Source: Megaleporinus macrocephalus (Eukaryota > Chordata > Actinopteri > Characiformes > Anostomidae). Taken from it: a DNA stretch of 64,000 nt. Where the stretch lies: positions 33,909,059 through 33,973,058 of the forward strand of contig CM038708.1 of assembly GCA_021613375.1 (NCBI GenBank). The letters are read 5' to 3'. Each line of letters begins with the position of its first letter. Within the stretch, counting starts at the first letter, position 1. A model generated the notes under the pieces. It saw nothing but the letters and a program-made list of their open reading frames with translations, was not told where the DNA came from and did no database searches. Both the position numbers and the translations under genes were made by a program. Below are positions 12,110-25,894 of this stretch, in pieces.

Positions 12110-12605
12110 ATTGAAGAAGCAAACTTATTCCAACATGTGACTCATCCATTTGAAGAAGTAATTGCCCCTGTAAATGAATAACGTTTTTGCTAGCAATAAC
12201 ACTGCCTGTTATTTAATATCAGCCTCTCACTTCGTTAGGGAGGAATCTGAACCCACTCTTTGCAGAATTTCTTTAACAAATGTATTGCTATGTGTTCAAG
12301 CATGAACTACTCATTTGAGGCCCTGCCAAAGCATCTGTATTGGATTCAAATCAGGAATTTGACTGATATTGGATTCAAAGGCCACTGCAAAGACATTTCT
12401 TTTTAGCCATTAAGATGTGATGTTGCTTTTTTTTCTTTGCTGCAAATTTGGTTATATTTTAAGCCTTAGCTCATGTACAGATGAACAGACACCTTAAGCA
12501 TTATTTGATACAGAACAAAATAAATTGTTTCTTTAACAACAGCATGTTTTTCAGGTCCCAAAGCAGCAAAACATCCCCACGGAATCAATCTTTTGGATTG
12601 ATCAT
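12110..12605 (-). pseudogene. Decayed Tc1-like transposase (minus strand)
   Basis: Reading the plus strand, the phrases 'gaagtaattgcccctgtaaatg', 'ggaggaatctg...cccactctttgcagaattt', 'tcaagcatgaac', 'tggattcaaatcaggaattt', 'tttagccatt' and 'tttttcaggtcccaaagcagcaaaaca' follow the reverse complement of a widespread fish Tc1 transposase and its 'aagtaattgcccc' terminal region. The frame is destroyed by substitutions and indels. The N-terminal part is missing past ~12605. Confidence 0.65.
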
Positions 12606-13439
12606 GGCCTAGTGTTATTGTAAAGACTTTTATAAATCATGACAGCTTTACTCTATAAATTAATTTTAAAAAAATGTTTAACATTACATTTTGTTTAAAG
12701 ATCTTACAGCATTCATCACAATACAAGAGAAAAACCAAGAAGGAGAAAACACCTACATGCACAGGATTTTACATATGCTCTAGGTGTTTGCTGAGAATGT
12801 TAATATATGGCAAATGAGAATAGGGTACGTTGAAACATTTACATTTACTTTTATATCACTTTCAATCAACTCCATAGTTAACTTTTCACTGAATAATGGC
12901 AAAGTGCCCATTCCTACACTTCACTATATGTTTTCCATCAATGCACTTACTATTAAAGACCATTAAAATGATAAGGTCACTGATTACACTGATTTGAGGA
13001 CACCAGCGTTCACCCACTTCAAGCTTTTTAGTCAAAAGTTCTCTCAACCTCCTTTTCTAGTTCATCTTAATAAAGCAATCAGTTGGCTTATTGGTATGTA
13101 CAGCTGTGGCTTTGCTGGGCTTTAAACTTACAATCTTATGAGTTGACTTTCATTTTGAAGTGTATGTGGATATCAATGATGATATTATTCATCAAATATA
13201 TGTTCTCCATGCTCAAAACAATCTGATAATCACAGATCTTAATATTTATTGTGCTTCAGATGGGTGGAAGGTGGCAGACGAGAAAATCCTTCCACTTGCT
13301 CCAATGTGCTGCTTCATTTTTGCATTTTAAACTAGATCATAAAACACAAATCTCTGCCCGACTCATTTGTTATTTAAAGTGAGCCCTGAGGTTCAGCCTA
13401 AGTATCCTGTGGGCAGCTCTGGAAGGGAAACGACTAAAT
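12606..13439. other. No gene recognised
   Basis: AT-rich sequence without a supported coding region or repeat. Confidence 0.5.
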
Positions 13440-13600
13440 GTTTAATAGAAGTGGCGTGACATCAAAGGCGGAAGGTTGTGTAACGTATGGGCCAATCAGC
13501 AGCTCTGCTGTGGGAGTTCATGCTTAAATGGGACTCTCTGCCTCCGCCGAGTTCTGAACTTATAAGGAAACCTCCTCCCATTAGCTTCGCGGGTAGAATC
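13440..13600 (+). promoter_or_regulatory. Promoter-like CCAAT/TATA arrangement
   Basis: Three motifs fall in a promoter-like order on the plus strand. They are 'acatcaaagg' near 13460, which matches the TCF/LEF site; 'ggccaatcagc' at 13490-13500, a classic CCAAT box; and 'cttataagg' at 13559-13567, TATA-like. The CCAAT to TATA spacing is about 65-70 bp, within the usual range for vertebrate promoters. A start site around 13590-13600 would follow. The DNA around it is more GC-rich than its neighbours. No open frame downstream begins a recognisable protein; a non-coding transcript or a chance motif cluster are both possible. Confidence 0.3.
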
Positions 13601-14379
13601 TCAAGCACATCAACATCTCCACCACTCCATTCCGGCACGTCCACAGTTCCCAGAGCTCTCAGTGACTGATATCTGGTTAGTTGCACCCAATGCATTATTA
13701 ATCTTCATTTGTTTCTGGCTGTTGTCGCAAGGCTGGTGGAAACAACACTGCACTCCCTGCACACCAGACCTTCCAAATGAGGTCCCATACAGGATCTTGA
13801 GGCACAGCCAAACCCTTTCTACACAGTAACAGAGGAGAACAGTTATCAATAATCTAGAGTGGCTGGGGCTGTTTCACACAAGCTACAAACAAGTTAAATC
13901 TTGCTTAATGTTTCCCGAGCCTTCGTTTGTGCCAAGTCTTCATTGTGTTTGGATGCTTGTCAAAGGATGCCGCTGTACATTAGCATTTGTTACGCCTGCA
14001 CTCATAACATGTTGCTTCCTTCCTGTTTTCTTTTGCATCCTCTTTCAACAAACAGTGGATCAGCACTTGGCCTCTGGAGTTTCATTACGCAAAATTGTTG
14101 CCTTGTTAGTTAATGTCCCTGCTCATATTAACCAATATTCATTATATCATATCATTTAAATGAACAATGAATGATATGATATAAAGGGGCCCTCGCTATT
14201 GGTTTTGGACAGCTACAATTACAGTTACAGTTACTAAAGAGATACAGTTGATCAGATGACTAATTATAAAACACTCTTTTATTCAGTCATAAGTCTTAAG
14301 ACATATTATCCAACAAATAATATGAATTATACAAAAACACTATACATTATTGTCTAAGTACTGAGAATTTATTCTTTAA
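13601..14379. other. No gene recognised
   Basis: Frames at 13610-13849 and 13901-14159 carry no known domain. 'atgatatgata' type palindromes occur at 14145-14182. Nothing further was identified. Confidence 0.45.
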
Positions 14380-15095
14380 CTGCTAAGAAATATTCAGTAA
14401 CAACTATAAGATAATCTGCCCTTGTCTAGTTGAATTTACTTCATTTGTGCATCTTTGTGTATGTTTGTTGGGTTGTTGGTTAGGCTTTAAAAAAGTTTTA
14501 ATGAAAACATTTTCACATAAAAAAACAATCTAGTCAGCATAGATTGTTTAATGACTACTATGAATTATTCAGCAACTACTGTTGACTATTCAGTAACTTA
14601 TAGAAATGATTTGGCAATTATGCATTAGGAATTGTTCAGTTACTAAACTATTACAAATTATTTTGTAAGTACCACAAATTATTCAGTAGATACTAAAAAT
14701 TGATACAGCTGTAAACTACTAGGAATTGTTCAGTAACTTTGATCAATCATTTAGTAACTACTGTTATACTATGAATACTGCCAAATTTAATATTCAGCAG
14801 CTCCCATAAATGATATGGTAACTTCTACAGATGATTCAGTATCTACTATGAATTATTGGGTAGGTGCTATTATTTATGCAGTTGCTTCAATAAATTATTT
14901 TGGCAAGTACTATAAATTATTCACTATTTATTAACTATTATAGATGATGCTGTTACTACAATAAATTATCCTGTAATTACTTTAAATAATGTATTAACTA
15001 TTTTGGATTATACAGTAACTACTGTGGATTATGCAGTAATTGCTATGGATTATTTGATGACTATGAATTATTCCAAACTATTCAGTAACTACTGC
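14380..15095 (+). repeat. Ancient degenerate tandem array, ~24 bp unit
   Basis: Variants of 'actatgaattattcagtaa' recur through the segment: 'gaattattcagcaactactg' (14561), 'gactattcagtaact' (14583), 'caaattattcagtaga', 'ggaattgttcagtaac', 'ggattatgcagtaattgc' and 'gaattattccaaactattc'. Spacing is mostly in the twenties of bases. Copies are strongly diverged, so the array is old. Confidence 0.6.
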
Positions 15096-16315
15096 TGCTT
15101 TATCGGTTCTTTTTAATTAATAATGTTTCTAACAGTTGTTGTGTTTATTTAATATGTAAAGAGTTAAATCTAAATCTGAATAGCTGTTGTTTGTGTCACC
15201 TTTTGCAAAAAATACCCAGAACACAACATAAGAATAGAAATACAGTTTTTGCTGCAATTGCTTTTTATTGTTAATTTGATCAAACAAAACAAAAAGTTCT
15301 TTTCAATCTGAACTGCACGCTGATGTGCCCATAGTGTAGTGAAAAATGGTGGAAGTGATCTCCAATTGTAAACATTGACCCATTTTACTATGGTCAGTGT
15401 AAACATGTACATGCTGTAAGAAGTCTGGCGGCAGATTTGAATGAGTCAAAAGACACCAGATCACCAAAGACATGAACTATATTGTCAGTGAGACGTTTGG
15501 AGGGGTTGAATTATGTGTGTTGCCTCTTGCCAAAAGGCCAAATCACTGTAATGCACACTCAATGTCTTGAGTGGCGTACTGCTTTTTAAATAGTGGAATT
15601 TGAGTTAGCACTTTCAGGGAACTACCTCGAGTGTTGGCACTGTTTTCATTATGTTCACAGTAGCACCGGTAGAGCTGTGCCAGTGGAGGCTGCGTGGTGC
15701 GGCTAGTGTCGCAGCAGAGCTGAACCGGTTCTGAGAGCCAATAGCGGAGGCAGGCCGAGTCACACTGCCCACCAGGCCCTCACACCTCCACTCCTGCACC
15801 CGTAATTGAACCCTGCGAAGAGGAACTGCTGTGGAAGTAGTTGAGGACACTTTGAAAATAAGCCTTGTGCTCTTGGAGAGGATTGAAGGTGGTGTCGCCA
15901 CGCTTGTCTGTCCGTCACTTGTCAAAGCTCCAAAGGTGGTAAAAGACTTCTACCGTGAGGTGTGTGTAAGTGTGAAATCCAGCACTCAGCTGTTGCTGCT
16001 GTGAGATGGTGATATGAGCTAGGCTTTGTACGGCATGTGGGAAATCAATATGTACAGCCAGCCCTTTCCTATTTTATCATACCATATTCACCCTTAAGTC
16101 ACAGCTAATATTATTTCTCAGTGAACTGAAACAAGAGGAGAAAATCTGTCAAAGCTGCAGACCTTTAAAGTGATTTATCTTCGTCTGTAGAAAAGAAGAC
16201 ATTTTAATGTGATTTGAGTTCGAAAAAAAATTATTCTTACTTTTTTGCCTTTTGCTACACAGTGATATATATAACTGATAATCACATTGATTTATCACTG
16301 ATCCCTGGCTACTTT
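15096..16315. other. No gene recognised; GC-richer patch at 15610-15930
   Basis: 15610-15930 is GC-richer than its surroundings and has a 103-codon minus-strand frame rich in S, T, V and R but no domain I recognise. The rest shows no feature. Confidence 0.4.
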
Positions 16316-16445
16316 GATTTATCAGTCTACTCAGACTTTAACAGAGCTCAGTAACACTGATTTTAATAACTGATCACAATGATTTATCAGTCTACTCACA
16401 GTTTAGTAGAGCTCCATAACACTGAGATTAATAACTGATCACATT
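16316..16445 (+). repeat. 65-bp tandem duplication
   Basis: 'gatttatcagtctactca' begins units at 16316 and 16381. Both units continue through a similar body ('agagct(c/)agtaacactga' versus 'agagctccataacactga') and end 'taataactgatcaca'. A partial, more diverged unit precedes them from about 16270. Confidence 0.7.
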
Positions 16446-16446
16446 C

Positions 16447-19400
16447 ATTACTCAGTATAAATGGTATATTTCTTACATAAACACACACAAACACACACAA
16501 AATATTCTGAATACTAATTACCAGTACTCACATTCAGTTATATCCAATCCCTGGCTACAAGGCTTAAAGCTTTTTTTTTTTAAATTTCTGTTTCACCTTG
16601 GTGCAGCAGCATTTACATTCTAGCGCATTTGCTCAAGCACAGAATTATACGTCAGTAGTGTAGACCTTGTTAAGCTTGCTGCTCTCTGAAAGTAAATGTT
16701 TCTCCACCAAACGAGGGATGTATATAGTGTGAAAATAAGGTAAGCTAATAGGACTTCGGTAGAACTAGCATAACGACTTCTACTGCACCAAGCATCAGCC
16801 CAATTAGTCCATCACTCAGCACAATAGAGTGAATGCAATGCTATGTGGGCATCTGTTATCTGACAGTGTTTGTAGTTTGCATTCCCCTCCAACACGCCCT
16901 TGAGCTTTCCAATCATGTTGCTTTAGCGGCAGATTGAAAGGATGCAGTGGTGCTTCACATGACTCTGAGAAAGCCCATGGTAGCCCTCACCTCCCAAGTC
17001 GACAGGGAAGACCTTGCTAGCAGGTGGGAGTGGGACCAAGTAAGTTTTCCAAATCCTTCAGCCTCTAATACATGACTCACTACGGCAGACACTGCGACGG
17101 AGTGCTGTCGTTCATCTGTTTTTATTTCAGTGTGTGTGATCTTAAAGTAAATCCGTTCCAAGGGAGAACGTGTCTTTTTGAAGATTAATGCGTTCCGTTA
17201 CACCCCTAGAACAGAGCACCATCCTCCTGAGACAGTCATTTAGAGGACTTGTGATGAGCCCATCTTTTGCCTTCAAACACGATCTTCATTCATTTTGGAT
17301 TCAGGACAGCGAAATAAATTAATAATGCCCATAACTAATAGGCACCATTACTTAGTCATTACATTGAATACAAAATAGCCCCTCAAAGGTTTTAAAATAG
17401 ACACGGGATTATATTTGGAAAATATATTCTCCTACGTCACGACTCCTCACGTCTGCAACGTATTAGGCAACTTCTGGCTAATACTTTTTGTTCCCGCTGT
17501 AGAACTTCAGAAGCTCATCCTCCACCATTTCTTTTTCTCACCAGTCCTGTCCCTCCACAACCTCCTCCACCTCCCAATGCATATTTATTTATACTCCTTT
17601 CTATTGTTTTCGAGCAAAGCGTTGGTGAGGCAGAAATGAAAGAGCAGGCAGTTCAAAATGAACCGGCAGACAAAGTAACTCTGGGAGAGATGAGAGAGTG
17701 GTGGATGGAGGGACTGGGCCAGCGTAATGCAGCCAAGTGAGGACCTCTTGCGGGGGTCACGTTGTGTGAGTCATCCCCTTAGATGCCCCTGCGCCTGGTG
17801 CCTTCCATTTATATCCAGCACGTTATTTGAAGTCCAGCTGGTTTCCGCTTTAGTTTCCACTACCTAGAAGTTTTTCTTGAAAGAATCTGGTATATACATA
17901 TAAATGAACATGGAGGGAGCCTGCTGTTACATGACCCAGATTTAGCCATCATGTGCTCACATATTTAGTATATCATCACTGTCGTATGGAAAACCCTAAT
18001 TTTCTTTTTCACTGCTTCTTACATTGTATGGGCAGAACTTTTGGATTAGTTACATTAACAGAGTTAAGAATGTTTGTTCTCCTAAACAGTTCCACTGTAT
18101 TTTTAGAGATTATCATAAGACAAAATCACTGCTGCTAAATATCTATTCATTTAATTTACTGCATAAGTCAGTGGTTGAGATGTAAACAAAGTCATTCTGA
18201 GTAGCTAGATTTGAAATTGTCTGTTGCAGAGAAACTTGCCAACATAGATTTAACGCTGGGTACCAGGAGTCACGTTGTCTACAGTGTAGGTATAGCCATT
18301 GTTATTACATCTTAAATAAACAATGAACCTGCCTGTGTCTTCTGAGTTGTTGACATTGCCACAGTGGTGAAAAGGTACTACACCCTGTATGTAATAACAA
18401 AATGATGTCACCAGGCATCATATTCCTAACCATGTCATGTAATAGCATTCTGGGATGTTAGAGGCATTAAATGGTTCGTTTCACTATCACTGAAAATGTT
18501 GAGAGAATCACATTCATCTGGTTAGTATGCATGTATTTGCACATAAAAAACATGAATATTACAAAAAATGCAATTATATTGCAATTAATATTGATGTCAG
18601 TGTGTTCATTTAACCATTGCCCAAGCTGTTTTCATGGCAGCCCAGGATTATTTGTAATTATTATCTAGTGGCTGGCTTGGCAAATCAGTGCTCCATTGCA
18701 GGAAATCAGGTGAACTGTTGATTAAATGAACATGACTGGTGGTGTCCAAGAGAAATCTAGAACCAAACTTTGTGTTTCAAACTGGCTCTCATGACATGAA
18801 GTACTTTTTGTTGATCCAAATGTGTTTTTTTGTTTTGACATTTATGTTTGTTTGCTGTTATTCTAATGATATATATTATGTTTACAGTGCTGAAAACGCA
18901 CTTTCTGCCAAGCTAAATGGTTTTAAATAGTGTTCCTGAGCAATGCAAGACTTTTCTGCATTGTAATTCTGACTCTGGCAGGGCACATTCCACATCCAAG
19001 CACTGAATTATGTTATTTGCATCTTATCCATTTCATTATGCATAAACATCTGTGGAATGTCCCTTTAACACAAAGCTTACTGCAACTGGTTGGACATCAG
19101 CTGTGAGTTAGGGAGACTTATGGCAGAACAGGATGTTTTCAGTCCGTGGCAATAACAACAGCAGTTTATCACCTGGCCCTTGTGCTCATAAAAAATAAAA
19201 CCGGACCTTACTGAACAGGAGCTGCAGCAGAAGAAAGGCTAGACGGGTTAGGTTTACACAGGCTGGCTCTCAATCTCAACTCCAGCAGAGTTTATGGTAC
19301 TTGCGTCGGCCTATCTGTGGAGAGAAGTCTGTCGATTCAGAGCTGGCTAATATTTAACGAGTTTGGAAGCTAAGATATTTGCGGCTGACAGCTCTACTGG

Positions 19401-22400
19401 TGGATGGTTTATCTATTTGTGTAGACGTGTGGGAAGGATTGGCTGGGCTTTGACGAGAGACTCTCAGAGCTGAGGGTGGTTAAATAGAGTCTGAACTCAA
19501 TGACTCAGACTCTGAGATTTCATTCACATCAAAACCCCCCAAAAACAAACTCTGTGTGGCTTTTTTTGTCTTTCTGTCTTTAGCGACTCGCTAAATCTGA
19601 CCTTTTTAGGGTTCTTCTTAAAACAGGAAGAAGGGAACATTAGAGCATGTGGAAGCTTGGGGACAGGCTCAGTGTTCATGTATCACAGGAAAAGGTTTCA
19701 TAAGCAGAAAAGCGTATTCAGTTCTGTGCTCTACTGAGCGATGTGTGAAAGTTTTATCAAGGTTATTTTCCATTAGACTAGTTGTCCTCTAACATCAGCA
19801 GCCTTTTGGCCAGGTGAAATGCATTGCTAACATCTTCCACACATCAATTACGCGTCAAGGCCAGCAACTCTGCATGCCTGGAACCAGATGCCAGACTTTC
19901 TGTTCAGCTCACAATATGTGTATCTGACTTGGTCACGAACTAGCAGGCTGATGTGAATCACAGGCATTTGACTAAAAGGCTGTGGTTGCTGAAAACAGCG
20001 ACAAGAAAATGACCAAGCCGGCAAACTAAACTGAGTTAACTGCCCTAGTCTTAAATCCATGACTTTCAGATCAAGGCCTTGAGTTTTGTTCTGTTCGGGC
20101 CATAAATCTCAAAAAACAACCAACCGACCAACCAAACAAACAAAACACTTCTATATGGTAGTCTCCCAATATTGGCATGTTCATTTACAGAAGCTAGAGA
20201 GGCATGGCCATGCAAATATGTAAATTGTTGGGACTGCAAGCTTGTACCTGCAAGGTGTGTAAATGCGTTGCTGGTGCTATTCTGTGCTGGGCTGTGTGGT
20301 TGTTTAGTAGGGTAGTGGTGCGGTGTTAGTATCTACCACTGGGGAGAGTTGTATGGCTATTGATTACCTGCCTGCTGTCCCACCTGTTTAGTAGCACTGG
20401 GTGACAATCTCCAGTGCTGCCATGTTTAATAGATGGTTTTTGTTTATTGTGCTTTATTGTCTTGAGTCTTCGCACACTATGCCAATGCCACATTGATTCT
20501 GTTTTCAGCCAGTGCCTTCTTTGAATTTCTAGTTAAATGTTAGCACTATATAGCACTATAAATATATATTTAATATATTTTATCTCCTAACAGGCATTAA
20601 CATATACTTTACACCAACACCTTTAGTACAGAACCATGACATTTTTCAAATGACAGAATCCCACTGATCAGCTGCCTATTTGCAGTTGACATTTTACAGT
20701 ATCACTAAACTGGTTCCACCCATCAAAACCCAATTGGTTGATTCTTCTGTTGCTTTCTACGTTGGTTGTTAATTTAATGCATAAGGCCTTCAGTTTAGCT
20801 CTTGATGTTCTTGATGATTTAGATACCACAGAGAAATAAACTGTGATCGCACAGTTTTTAGTTGGGCATTATTTTAGATGAGATTTTGACTTGAGAATTA
20901 AATAAGTAGTGTGTTATTAGACTAATTGTAAAGTTTAAACATGATTTTAGGTTTACAGAAAACTAGCTAACAAGTACAGACACATTTTACTTCCCTAAAA
21001 GTCTTTTTTTACATTTTCTTGTATGAAGGACTAGAAGGCTCTGAAGTTAATGTGTCATGTCCAAAAGTTTCCTATTCAATAACTACATGGAAAACAGAGC
21101 AAATTGGCTGAATTATTTTCACGTATTCTTATTCTTATTCTCATTCGTCCATGTTGAATGTAAACATTAATCCACTGGAATGTCCTAGAGTTGAAGCAAC
21201 AAACCAATTAGGTAGAAAACCAATTGTGCATAGTAGGTCCTAAACCAGATGCAGCCAATTAACCAAGACATGGTTAGTGTCTAACATTTGCTTCTTTAGG
21301 CTATGAGGCTAATGAAGCTAACAAGTTATGGAAGCTTACAGCCACATATCAATATTTTGCCTAAAACTATACTGAATTGTGGTTTCAGACACTGTACAAT
21401 GTTGGGTTATATATAGCTAACTGCATTTAGGGCTGTTACCAAAGAAATAGTTCCGTGAAAAAATGGTGGAAATCTGAAGCCACCAATGGCCATCATGCAA
21501 AATTCATGCCAATTTGTAGCTATTAGCTTCCATTCATTAGCACGTTTAGTCCTTTTACACTACCATGCTGTTGGGAAATCAGATCCTTTTAGATGAAAGC
21601 AAGCTGATAATGAAGGTTCTAGTATGAGGCGTAAAGAGATTTCATGATCATTATTTTACCCTCAGCTTTAAATTGAAGCATGTGTGAGTTGAAGTGTGAG
21701 TACTGTTACTTTCATGTTATTTATTTTAATAGTAAAACTGAAGATGTCAACACATCCAACAGGGCTTCTGTCTCCAAAAGAACATTCTAAAGACTTCAAT
21801 CACGCAGGACGTATTTGAGGTGTTAAACACTTTATAACTAAACACTTCCACCTAGTCTACTGTAGCTTTGCAACTAATTTAAGGTGGCATAACTAAAAGG
21901 CCATGTGGCACAAAATCATGTTAAATTAATAAAGAGACCCATTGGGAGCTGAATTGTGATACTTCATGGCCTCCGACAATAACAGTTTCAATAATGTTCC
22001 TGTAGGCTGTTAATGAATTACTTAATTTTGTTTGTACTGAGAACCGGATACAGTCATAAAGCAATAAGGTCTGCCAGTTGGGTCTAATGTACAAACCTAC
22101 AATTTACTTTATAACTAGCCTTTATAATCCATTTAGCCACTAGCACACTGCTATTTTTACTAGCACTAATGATGCAGTTAACACCAACCTTACAGCGTCA
22201 TTGTCATTTGAGGCTGATGCATACTGGCATACTAGAAACTTATTCTCTGTTCTGTTCTGTATGTAGTTTTACTCCTTAAGTGAAGATCTGAATTGGAAGA
22301 CTGAACTGAAACAGCCTGTTAGCATATTAGCTATCTGATTACCTTGTTTACTGAGGCCAGAATATAGACTAGTTTACAGAGAATACAAGTTAACGGAAAA

Positions 22401-25008
22401 CCCATTCTGGTAATAATGTTCAAATGCAAGCACTGTAATCAATAATAACTGTGTGTTTTAATATTTTGATTTTTATTTTTTTCAATCTCTACTTGGAAGC
22501 ACTGCATTTGAACCTTGCCATATAACATTCACATCCCCATTCAATGAGCTAATCACGGTACATTATGTCCAGTAATACAGAGCAAATCTGCATTGCATCA
22601 CAACAGCCGAGAACTTATTTTCAGATGGATAAAGCTGCATTAATACAACAGGATTTTCTTCTAATCCGGAGAGTTCGTACACCTCAATATCGCAAATACT
22701 GAAAGTTTTTTAAAGCTGATAAAGCTTGCCAAGTTCATAAGTTTATGATTGCGTGTGGTTTATTTTTGTGATATAATTAAGAACTCGCACCAGTCACATA
22801 TTTCATTGCAGGATTTAAAAAAGGAGCTTTATAAGTGTGTGTGTTTTTTTCATTCTCATTTAAAAACAGGAACTGAGCCAAATGTGAACTAACAGAACTT
22901 TTTGTTTTAGTACTACAGAAGTTTTAGTACTAGTTCAATTTACAGACAGCTAAAGACATTAATCATGATTTAATGGTCTTTTTGTTAAGTTGGCAAAGTA
23001 ACTTCCATGCTTGCTAGTTAGCTTAACTCATTAGCTCTTATAAAATGATTTTCTGCTTGATCGTGTGCATGTACACTGATTCATCACATGTAGAATCAAG
23101 CAAAGCTTACCATTTTCCCTGTTGAGTGTAAGCAAAAATGCCCTGGGCCCACTAGCATAATGCTAATAAGGAAAAGCTCAGAAAAGGAATGGATTTGCTA
23201 AATTATTGTGATTGCTACTACGTGCAGCAGTTCTATCTGCTGATTGAAAAACATTATTAAAATTAATTACATATGTACATTAATAATACAGCAAAACGCA
23301 AATAGCAAATAGTTAAATGCTATGCCCACTCTACAATTTCAGAATACTCTTTGTGCTAAGATGCTTTCGGGAAACCGAAATATAGATTTTGTCTATAATA
23401 ATGTTACAATTACTGTTTGTTGACATATCAGATGTAATAGCAATGTGACACTGTACTATTCTGACCCCCTGGTTTTCAGGGGATCCCATGTTGGCTGGCC
23501 AGTTCAGCCTCAGCCAGCAGCTGTCATTAGAGCTAGAAGATGCTAGCTTCAATGGCAGCAACTTCTTGAGTTTAACAGTTCTTTTCTGGAAGTTCTCTTT
23601 ACTAGTTGAATAAGGCGTCTTCAACACATTCATAGAGCTTTTGCCTTTTGTCTCACTCTTTCACCAAACTTTTAAAAAACAGCACGTTTTTAGGTCTGCT
23701 GCTGTGACCAAATGAGGAATTAAAATGAACAAACAGGAAGATACATGTTTTTTTATTTGGACAGCGAGGATTTGGCATCTGCTGTGACATGTTTATAGCA
23801 CCCTATGTCAATGTTATGAAGCAAGATTCAAGAAAAGTGCTTCATCAAACAGAACTTGCACTACACCCCATGACACTGGACTCTTGTGTTCATCCATAAA
23901 CCTTTCAGTATATCGTGGCTTTGCATTTGCAAACTGGACAAAATACATACTTAGGTATCTTTCAATACTCAGTACTGTGTGTATTGTGTATTTCCCATTA
24001 TACAGCTTTCATTCCTAGAAGTGTGAGGGTTATTATAACCAAATCTTATGCAAAGGTTCTATATGTGTGTGAACATAGATTTGTAATGCAAATTAGTATA
24101 TAAATGGGGAAATATTATTCTCCTGGCATATGATGCATTTCAACAGAGCACTCTGATGATTTACAGTGATTTGGCCTCTGGGGGAAATGCAGAATTAACC
24201 TGTTTTTCTCTCCCGGCATGTGTGGGAGGAACGACTAAGACTTCCTCATAAAGAAAAATATAAACAGCCTTTCATCAGCTTGCTAGAAGGTCTGTTCCGG
24301 ATAACCATCAAAACAAGCGTTCTAATCGCAGAAAGAAAAAAGAGCTTGCCGTTGTAGCAGAGTTGGTGGAAAGCTAGTGTTCAGCATACCTGATCATTAC
24401 AGAGCGGATTACTCGCTTAGAAGCCGCTAATGAGCAGACACGGCCGTTTCCTCTTTGATGTTCCTGATTGATACGGTGACACACTCACCGCACGCCCTCC
24501 CAGCATGCAACAGGGCATGAGCAGAGCGGCGGCTCGCGCGCTCGACCTTGATGTTTACTTTTCCCTCTGTAAAGCTGATCAGAGCTCTGCCTGCTACTGC
24601 ATAAAGGTGAAGTGCTCAAAGGAGAAAACAGCTCGGCAGGCCATTGTGGCCTTTTTTCACTGTAGATGTTCATAAAAGAATTCAGTGTAGCAAACGGAGC
24701 AGAACAGAGGTCGACTTGAAGTGTTTGCGAGATGCGGACTGATAAAAATGATGCTTTTGAGGCTTTTGTTTGTCTGAACTGTTATTTGACCTCGCCTCTC
24801 TTCCATTTCTCAAATAGTTTAAAGAGCCGATCTCATTTAAATGCAAATTCTTCTCAGTTCTACTTTTACAAAAGTGTTTGATATTGTACGTGAACACTGT
24901 TAAAGTTTAGGAACATACTCCAAGCCGCCCAGTGAATCTCGGGAAAGTAAGCTGTAAAAACAGCTCATTGTGAATGACCTTCTTTTGGGATGTCACAAAA
25001 ACAAACAC
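16447..25008. other. Long stretch without recognised genes
   Basis: I find no supportable coding exon in this 8.5 kb. Small features are a T-run at 16570-16581, a weak family-B-like fragment at 18218-18390 ('gttgcagagaaact' then 'cacagtggtgaaaag'), a CAAC/CAAA-rich run at 20117-20146, and the family-A fragment at 23740. 22600-22760 and 24200-24680 look complex and could be regulatory. 17030-17046 contains a donor-like 'accaagtaagt' with no exon I can define. Confidence 0.45.
23740..23774 (+). mobile_element. MITE family A, right terminal repeat only
   Basis: 'agatacatgttttttt' followed by 'atttggacagcgagga' matches the right terminus of family A, 'tacatgtttttctttggacagc', at 36931-36952. No more of the element is recognisable. 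Confidence 0.5.
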
Positions 25009-25290
25009 ACAGTGGCATGTAAAGGTTTGGGCATCCTGATCAAGTTGAAGACCAAACCGTCTTTTCAACAGTTTGACTTCTGTTCAGCTATTGAGCAAAA
25101 AAGGATAGAAGCTCCATGCAAAGGTTTGGGCACCCCACAAGGGTTTTGAGCTCGGAGAGGTCTCAAACCTTGGTTGGCTTGGTAGTGCGAGGTTGTTCAT
25201 GTGTATCGTTAGGAAAGGCCAACTCATGCAACTTTGTACATACTCTGACTCCACAAACCTTCTACTAACCAACATTCAGCAGACTCTGTA
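25009..25290 (+). mobile_element. Tc1/mariner fragment
   Basis: 'cagtggcatgtaaaggtttgggcatcc' (in two parts) and 'ccatgcaaaggtttgggcacccc' (in two parts) resemble the termini of fish Tc1 elements whose ends carry 'gcaaa(a)gtttgggcaccc'. 'gtgtatcgttaggaaaggcca' is a familiar internal phrase of such elements. The copy is rearranged and has no open frame. Confidence 0.5.
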
Positions 25291-25427
25291 TTGATGGTGC
25301 AGTGCCTTACTGTGCTGCAACACCTGTACTCCTGTACTAACATGACTTTCAGGTATGAGTCATCATAAGAAAACGTTTTACTGGCCATCCTTCACTCGCT
25401 TAGCTATTCACTGTTACAGAAAACTTC

Positions 25428-25430
<3 letters not shown>

Positions 25431-25459
<29 letters not shown>
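25431..25459. repeat. (TA)n microsatellite, left part
   Basis: A pure alternating AT run immediately left of the Tc1 MITE. Confidence 0.9.
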
Positions 25460-25462
<3 letters not shown>

Positions 25463-25894
25463 TACCACTCCAAAGTTTGGGATCACAGTGAAATATTCTT
25501 GTTTTGAATGGAGTAGCCTTCTCTCCAACAATGGACTGAAGGGTCTCTGAAGAAAGTTGTTTCTTTCTGGCCATTTTGAGTCGGTCAGCAAGCCATCAAC
25601 TGCTGATGCTTCAGATACTAAACTAACCTAGAATGTTGTTCTCCCTTTTATACTCACTTATTAGTAGAATGTTTTTCAGCTGTGCATCACAATTAATCAA
25701 GAGTGTCCTAACAACCAATTAGCCCAGTAACATCCTTAACTTGGATTGGCTTGGATAAGCCTCTATACAAAAATAGACTTTAATACAAACATTTTTATTC
25801 TTTAAAAATCATCTGATACACTTAAATTAATTGTGAATTGCATGAAAATTGCATGAACTGAAATTCTAAAGTGATCCTTAACTTTTGACTGGTA

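Noticed and set aside
15614..15925. 103-codon minus-strand frame in a GC-richer patch
   Set aside because: No domain, no splice or promoter signal I can defend; kept only as a note on composition.
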